64,000 nt of DNA from Nocardia cyriacigeorgica (GTDB lineage Bacteria; Actinomycetota; Actinomycetes; Mycobacteriales; Mycobacteriaceae). Location: NCBI RefSeq assembly GCF_029868385.1, contig NZ_JARWNX010000020.1, forward strand, positions 62,001-126,000. The letters run 5' to 3'. Under the pieces are notes generated by a model, which made no database searches, was not told the origin of the DNA, and saw nothing but the letters and a program-made list of their open reading frames with translations. Each line of letters begins with the position of its first letter. The first letter of the stretch is position 1. Of this stretch, positions 63,187-64,000 are shown piece by piece. Position numbers and translations under genes: made by a program.

Positions 63187-64000
63187 CGCACCGCTCCCTG
63201 ATCGGCGGGATCGAGCATCCGCTCCCAGAGGGCGACGAAATCGGGGAGGGTTTTCGCGGTGGTGCCGATGTCCTCGATCTCGATGCCGGGCACGGCGAGT
63301 CCGAGTATGGCGCCAGCGGTGGCCATCCGGTGGTCGGCGTAGGAATGCCAGCGTCCGCCGCCGAGCGGGGCCGGGACGATCTCGAGGCCGTCCTCGGTCT
63401 CGGTGACATTGCCGCCGAGCCGATTGATCTCAGTGGACAGTGCGGCCAGCCGATCGGTTTCGTGGCCGCGCAGATGGGCGATGCCGCGCAGATGGGACGG
63501 TGAATCGGCCAGTGCGGCGAGCGCGGCGACGGTGGGGGTGAGTTCGCCGACGTCGTGCAGGTCGATATCGATACCGGCGAGCCGGTCCGGTCCGCGCACG
63601 GTCAGGATGCCGTCGAAGATCCGTGCCTCCGCGCCCATCCGCACCAGGATCTCGCGGATGACGTCACCGGGCTGGGTGGTCAGCCGCGGCCAGTGCGGAA
63701 TGCTGACCTCGCCGCCGGTGACCGCCGCCGCCGCCAGGAACGGCGTCGCATTGGACAGATCGGGTTCCACATCCCAGTCCACCGCGGCGATCGGACCGGG
63801 TGCGACGATCCAGGTCTGCGCCTTGCGGCTGTCGGCGGGCTCCTCGACCTGCACTTCGGCACGGCGCAGCATCTCCACCGTCATCTCGATATGCGGCATG
63901 GACGGCAGCGCCTTGCCATCGTGATGGACGGTGATCCCCTCGTCGAAACGGGCCGCCGACAGCAGCAGGCCGGAGACGAACTGCGAGGAACCCGATGCGT
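63183..64000 (-). CDS. aroA: 3-phosphoshikimate 1-carboxyvinyltransferase (EPSP synthase), C-terminal part
   Basis: The gene runs off the right edge; about 272 C-terminal residues are visible. [29 protein letters not shown], the active-site [54 protein letters not shown] and [21 protein letters not shown] are EPSP synthase signatures. It joins shikimate-3-P and phosphoenolpyruvate in the shikimate pathway. It overlaps rsgA at its stop, the same pairing as Rv3227-Rv3228. Confidence 0.94.
   Translation of the reverse strand, partial: ASGSSQFVSGLLLSAARFDEGITVHHDGKALPSMPHIEMTVEMLRRAEVQVEEPADSRKAQTWIVAPGPIAAVDWDVEPDLSNATPFLAAAAVTGGEVSIPHWPRLTTQPGDVIREILVRMGAEARIFDGILTVRGPDRLAGIDIDLHDVGELTPTVAALAALADSPSHLRGIAHLRGHETDRLAALSTEINRLGGNVTETEDGLEIVPAPLGGGRWHSYADHRMATAGAILGLAVPGIEIEDIGTTAKTLPDFVALWERMLDPADQGAVR

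Overview
The window is high-GC actinobacterial chromosome, most likely Nocardia or a close relative in the Mycobacteriales. Evidence: WhiB2, the MtrA-MtrB-LpqB signalling operon, FbiA/FbiB for coenzyme F420, arabinogalactan-linker genes (rmlD, wbbL), a WS/DGAT acyltransferase, and gene order that follows, from memory, the M. tuberculosis stretch around Rv3227-Rv3268 in rearranged blocks. No rRNA, tRNA, CRISPR, insertion sequence or prophage was recognised.

Layout. 0-6 kb: the end of a SWIM-family protein, a Rad50-like zinc-hook ATPase co-encoded with a small helical protein, three small metal/thiol proteins and a ROK protein. 6-10 kb: a sulfonate/organosulfur uptake and monooxygenase operon preceded by a very short ORF with tandem Cys codons and its own promoter. 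10-17 kb: a fused four-domain ABC exporter, a type B carboxylesterase and a cytochrome P450. 17-23 kb: cell-envelope genes (TIGR03089, LCP ligase, rmlD, wbbL, mannose-1-P guanylyltransferase). 22.6-26.6 kb: a TetR regulator, an FAD oxidoreductase and a secreted protein, interspersed with three gene relics. 26.6-33.3 kb (minus strand): CDF transporter, manA, a SIS/TobH-like protein, phosphomannomutase, DUF3499, a degenerate zincin and whiB2. 33.5-36.5 kb: fbiA-fbiB-NUDIX. 36.6-40.5 kb: alkane hydroxylation (alkB, two rubredoxins, TetR, second alkB). 40.5-49.3 kb: sahH, tmk, mtrA, mtrB, lpqB, comF, hpf. 49.4-57.1 kb: fatty-acid module (thiolase, two desaturases, ferredoxin reductase, DUF6912, WS/DGAT). 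57.3-64 kb: secA, a SnoaL-like protein, a DUF3558 lipoprotein and a small secreted protein with duplicated 5' regions, rsgA and partial aroA.

How genes work together. The mannose genes (manA, phosphomannomutase, guanylyltransferase) lead from fructose-6-P to GDP-mannose. rmlD and wbbL make and attach the rhamnose of the arabinogalactan linker, and LCP proteins attach such polymers to peptidoglycan. AlkB with rubredoxin performs terminal alkane hydroxylation. The desaturases plus ferredoxin reductase, with WS/DGAT and thiolase, handle fatty acid modification, storage and breakdown. MtrAB-LpqB senses the envelope or cell cycle.

The most notable non-coding signals are: a promoter reading directly into a Cys-codon leader peptide at 6.1 kb; a perfect LexA-type box between whiB2 and fbiA; a shared 19-bp motif in front of thiolase, desaturase and ferredoxin reductase; palindromes in front of alkB and a TetR gene; and many start codons placed 6-8 bases after a TAnnnT -10 element, suggesting leaderless mRNAs.
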